This document shows positions 5,682 through 7,648 of a DNA stretch of 7,648 nt, in pieces. The notes beneath the pieces are model-generated. The model saw nothing but the letters and a program-made list of their open reading frames with translations, did not search any database and had not been told where the DNA came from. How positions within the stretch are numbered: the stretch's first letter is position 1; the number at the start of each line of letters is the position of its first letter. The position numbers and the translations under genes were made by a program. Source of the DNA: Eubacteriales Family XIII. Incertae Sedis bacterium (GTDB lineage: Bacteria; Bacillota; Clostridia; Peptostreptococcales; Anaerovoracaceae); contig JAISZM010000197.1 in NCBI GenBank assembly GCA_031269205.1, forward strand, positions 1 through 7,648, in the 5' to 3' direction.

Positions 5682-6605
5682 ATGAACATCAACGTAAGAA
5701 AATACAGCGAGTGGAAGGATACAGCCATCGTCGTGCATATTATCACGCAGATGATGGGCAAGGTGAAGCTGTCGCGCGTGGAGCCGCAACCGGAGTGGGC
5801 GCACGTCCTGCTCAGTCTGACCGCCGACGGGTTCACGACGGGACTCATCCCGTACGGCGACAAGAGTTTTCAGATCGAGTACAACATCCGTGAGAGCAAG
5901 GTCAGGACGCTCGGCATAGACGGTCGTGAGAGCGGGTTTTCGCTCGGAGGCGATACGCCCATAAGCGAATACTATAAGGAGTTTCAGCGTATGCTCGCGG
6001 ATGTCATGTGCGAAACTGAGATATATACGATGCCGCAGGAGATGTCCGTCAAGACGCACTTTCACGAGGATCACGAGCCGCGTCTGTACGACCCGAACGC
6101 CGCCGCCGATTTCTTCCGCGCGAGCGCCTTCGCGTACGAGGGCATATCTTCGTTTGTCTCCGCCTACCGTGGCAAGAAAATCAATCCTCAATATTTCTGG
6201 GGGACGTTCGACACGACGGGCGTCCTGTTTTCTGGCAAGGAAGCTCCATGGCAGGGCGAGGGCATTATCGAGGCGGGCGCCTTCGACGAACAGATGATGG
6301 AGTTCGGCTTCTGGCCCGGCGATGAGGTCTTCGACGACCCGGCGTTCTACGTGCTTTCGTACCCCTTCCCCTCCACGGATTATTCAAACTCCGGCGTGCG
6401 CCCGGCGGGGGCGTGGTTCAGCACGGAAAAGTCGGAGTTTTTCTTCAAGCTCTCGGATGTGTTCAGCTATGATGATCCGTTTGGCGCGCTGCAGGAATTC
6501 CTCAGGTCGGGCTACGAGATATTCGCTCGCGGCGAGGGCTGGCCATCGCGGGATTGGTACGAGAAGCCGCTGCTCTACGGCAAGGGCAGCAGCAAACTGA
6601 AGTAA
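5682..6605 (+). CDS. DUF5996 family protein, function unknown
   Basis: A 307-residue protein that I recognise as DUF5996. Landmarks: W11-x-D-T followed by HIITQMMGKVKL (19-30), EWAHVLLSLTADGFTT (38-53) with LIPYGDKSFQIEYN (55-68), a middle FHEDHEPRLYD (127-137), the signature YFWGTFDTTGVLFSGKEAPW (161-180) and an aromatic C-terminal part with WFSTEKSEFFFKLSDVF (245-261). There is no signal peptide or transmembrane segment; it is rich in Trp, Phe and Tyr and probably an enclosed beta-rich fold that could bind a small ligand. No catalytic motif is known to me. GAGAGG (5671-5676) lies five bases before the ATG, and the gene starts 18 bases after the amidohydrolase stop, so it is very likely the last gene of the operon. 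Being tied to a sugar-acid type cluster is unexpected for this family, as far as I know. Confidence 0.8.
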   Translation: MNINVRKYSEWKDTAIVVHIITQMMGKVKLSRVEPQPEWAHVLLSLTADGFTTGLIPYGDKSFQIEYNIRESKVRTLGIDGRESGFSLGGDTPISEYYKEFQRMLADVMCETEIYTMPQEMSVKTHFHEDHEPRLYDPNAAADFFRASAFAYEGISSFVSAYRGKKINPQYFWGTFDTTGVLFSGKEAPWQGEGIIEAGAFDEQMMEFGFWPGDEVFDDPAFYVLSYPFPSTDYSNSGVRPAGAWFSTEKSEFFFKLSDVFSYDDPFGALQEFLRSGYEIFARGEGWPSRDWYEKPLLYGKGSSKLK

Positions 6606-6670
6606 GGCGACCGATTGCTGAATTACGGCGTTTTGATGAAAGCAGCTACGGCTCCCATGTACCCCGGCTA
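6606..6670. other. Short convergent intergenic region, no recognisable terminator
   Basis: Sixty-five bases separate the stops of the DUF5996 gene (+) and the epimerase gene (-). I looked for a GC-rich hairpin followed by T on either strand and found none. There is a short direct repeat ACCCCGG (6661 and again at 6674, entering the epimerase end). Transcripts may end by another mechanism or run into each other. Confidence 0.4.
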
Positions 6671-7363
6671 TTAACCCCGGCCGGTTATCTCCGCGCGAAA
6701 GTCAGTCAGGGCCTTCCCCACGTCAGCGCCGCCGCCGAATATCGCGGACGAGCCGAGTACGAGGATGTCGGCGCCGGCTGCGATCATGTCCCGCGCGTTC
6801 AGCGCGTTGACGTTGCCGTCTACCTCGATAGCTATGTCCGTGCGGCCGCGGTCGTCGAGCCGGGCGCGCAGTTCAGCTATCTTGCCGATAGTCGAGGGGA
6901 TGAGTTTCTGCCCCGCGTAGCCGGGATTGACCGTCATGATGAGAACCGCGTCGATGTCGTCCATCAGGTATTCGACGGAATCGAGCGGCGTCGCGGGGTT
7001 CAGCGCCAGCATCGGACGGGCGCCTCTGCTCCTTATATCCGCGAGTACGCGCTGGGGGTGCGGCGTGGCCTCGTAATGTATGGAGACGTATTCGCCGGGT
7101 CGCGGGTCGAACCAAGCCACCTTGTCGCCCGGCTCGTAGGTCATGAGGTGAATGTCGAGCGGGATGTCCGAGAGTCCGCGCAGCTGCCGAACGTAGTCCA
7201 CGCCGATCTGCATGTTCGGTACGAAGGCGCCGTCCATCACGTCGATGTGCAACCACTCGACGCCGCCGCGGGCGAAGATATCGAGCGTTTCCGTTACGCG
7301 GGAAATGTCTGCGCACATCATGGACGGCGCGAACTGTATCCTGCGCAAAGCGTCATTTTTCAT
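6671..7363 (-). CDS. rpe: Ribulose-phosphate 3-epimerase family protein
   Basis: A 230-residue TIM barrel of normal length. Metal ligands and catalytic residues are all visible: His39 and Asp41 (LHIDVMDG), His72 (DIHLM) and Asp182 (IEVDGNVN), with NPATP at 122-126, MTVNPGYAGQKLIP at 143-156 and the phosphate-binding GSSAIF at 204-209. The family swaps the configuration at C3 of ketose phosphates. Some motifs (SMMCADI, PGYAGQ) look nearer to the allulose-6-phosphate epimerase branch than to housekeeping Rpe, so the substrate may be another ketose phosphate; the symbol is given at family level only. ATG at 7363-7361 is chosen: it overlaps the upstream stop as ATGA and is preceded by GGAG with six bases between. 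GTG 7375 would add four residues. It forms a - strand operon with the dehydrogenase and converges on the + strand cluster. Confidence 0.9.
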   Translation of the reverse strand: MKNDALRRIQFAPSMMCADISRVTETLDIFARGGVEWLHIDVMDGAFVPNMQIGVDYVRQLRGLSDIPLDIHLMTYEPGDKVAWFDPRPGEYVSIHYEATPHPQRVLADIRSRGARPMLALNPATPLDSVEYLMDDIDAVLIMTVNPGYAGQKLIPSTIGKIAELRARLDDRGRTDIAIEVDGNVNALNARDMIAAGADILVLGSSAIFGGGADVGKALTDFRAEITGRG

Positions 7364-7648
7364 CGCTTTCTCCACGGGTTCACGACGACGCGCATGGCGC
7401 GGTGGCTCTCCGTCAGCTCGAAGGCTTCGCGTATGTCGTCGAGCGCGAAGTGGTCCGATATATAGGGCCTGATGTCCGGACGGCGCGCCCCGATCAGCTC
7501 GATCGCCTTGCGGTGATGTCTCGGCATCGCGCCGTGAGCGCCCATCACCATCAACTCCTTGTAGTGGATGATGTTCGTCTCCAGCTCTATGCTGCTGCCG
7601 GCCGGCAATCCCCCGAAGAGACTGACGCGCGCCCGGTTCTTCGCCATG
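7360..7648 (-). CDS. Zinc-type medium-chain alcohol/polyol dehydrogenase, C-terminal part
   Basis: The last 95 or so residues of a gene that enters from the right edge; its start and zinc-binding part are outside the window. The visible chain has RVSLFGGLPAGSSIEL, the end of the Rossmann fold as found after the nucleotide site, then NIIHYKELMVMGAHGAMPRHHRKAIELI, and DHFALDDIREAFEL with RVVVNP, the standard closing strands of the sorbitol/threonine dehydrogenase group. The methionine at 7647-7645 is internal, not the start. Members oxidise polyols or secondary alcohols with NAD(P). The stop codon overlaps the start of the epimerase gene by ATGA, so the two are translationally coupled and probably serve one sugar or polyol pathway. 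The exact substrate cannot be read from this part. Confidence 0.85.
   Translation of the reverse strand, partial: MAKNRARVSLFGGLPAGSSIELETNIIHYKELMVMGAHGAMPRHHRKAIELIGARRPDIRPYISDHFALDDIREAFELTESHRAMRVVVNPWRKR

Noticed and set aside
6554..7465. 303-codon open frame on the + strand opposite the epimerase
   Set aside because: The - strand carries intact epimerase and dehydrogenase motifs; the + strand product is low-complexity and Arg/Val-rich.
1..7648. CRISPR array, tRNA, rRNA or insertion sequence
   Set aside because: No regularly spaced repeats, no cloverleaf-like or rRNA-like sequence, and no transposase motifs or terminal inverted repeats were seen on either strand.

Overview
The window is protein-coding bacterial DNA. 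It is GC-rich inside genes and more AT-rich in two intergenic gaps. Clear Shine-Dalgarno sites, short spacings and ATGA stop/start overlaps point to bacterial operons. Frequent ATA and AGG codons alongside high GC may suggest an anaerobic bacterium, but I cannot name the phylum from sequence alone.

Layout. Positions 1-148 are the tail of a gene that looks like an NADH:flavin oxidoreductase with an iron-sulfur cysteine motif. A 149-base gap (149-297) carries a candidate promoter and inverted repeats. Six genes then run on the + strand: a triose-phosphate isomerase paralogue (298-1095), a PEP-hydrolase/TIM-barrel protein (1142-1972), a UPF0261/Tm-1-like ATP-binding-family protein (2095-3483), a RuBisCO-like protein (3490-4785), a TIM-barrel amidohydrolase (4782-5663) and a DUF5996 protein (5682-6605). 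A convergent pair lies on the - strand: the end of a zinc-type alcohol dehydrogenase (7360 to the window edge) followed by a ribulose-phosphate 3-epimerase family protein (6671-7363). The 65 bases between the two units hold no terminator I can recognise.

How the genes may work together. The RuBisCO-like protein keeps the residues for the carbamylated lysine, the metal and one phosphate site. It lacks the loop-6 lysine and other carboxylase residues, so it is very unlikely to fix CO2. RuBisCO-like proteins are known to decarboxylate 3-oxo-isoapionate 4-phosphate to L-erythrulose 1-phosphate in D-apiose catabolism, and triose-phosphate isomerase paralogues (LerI/EryH type) isomerise L-erythrulose 1-phosphate. 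Finding both in one + strand cluster suggests catabolism of a branched or four/five-carbon sugar acid. The dehydrogenase and epimerase nearby fit a sugar pathway. The roles of the UPF0261, PEP-hydrolase, amidohydrolase and DUF5996 proteins in it are unknown to me, and they are the most interesting part of the window. No recognised sugar kinase, transporter or regulator is visible.
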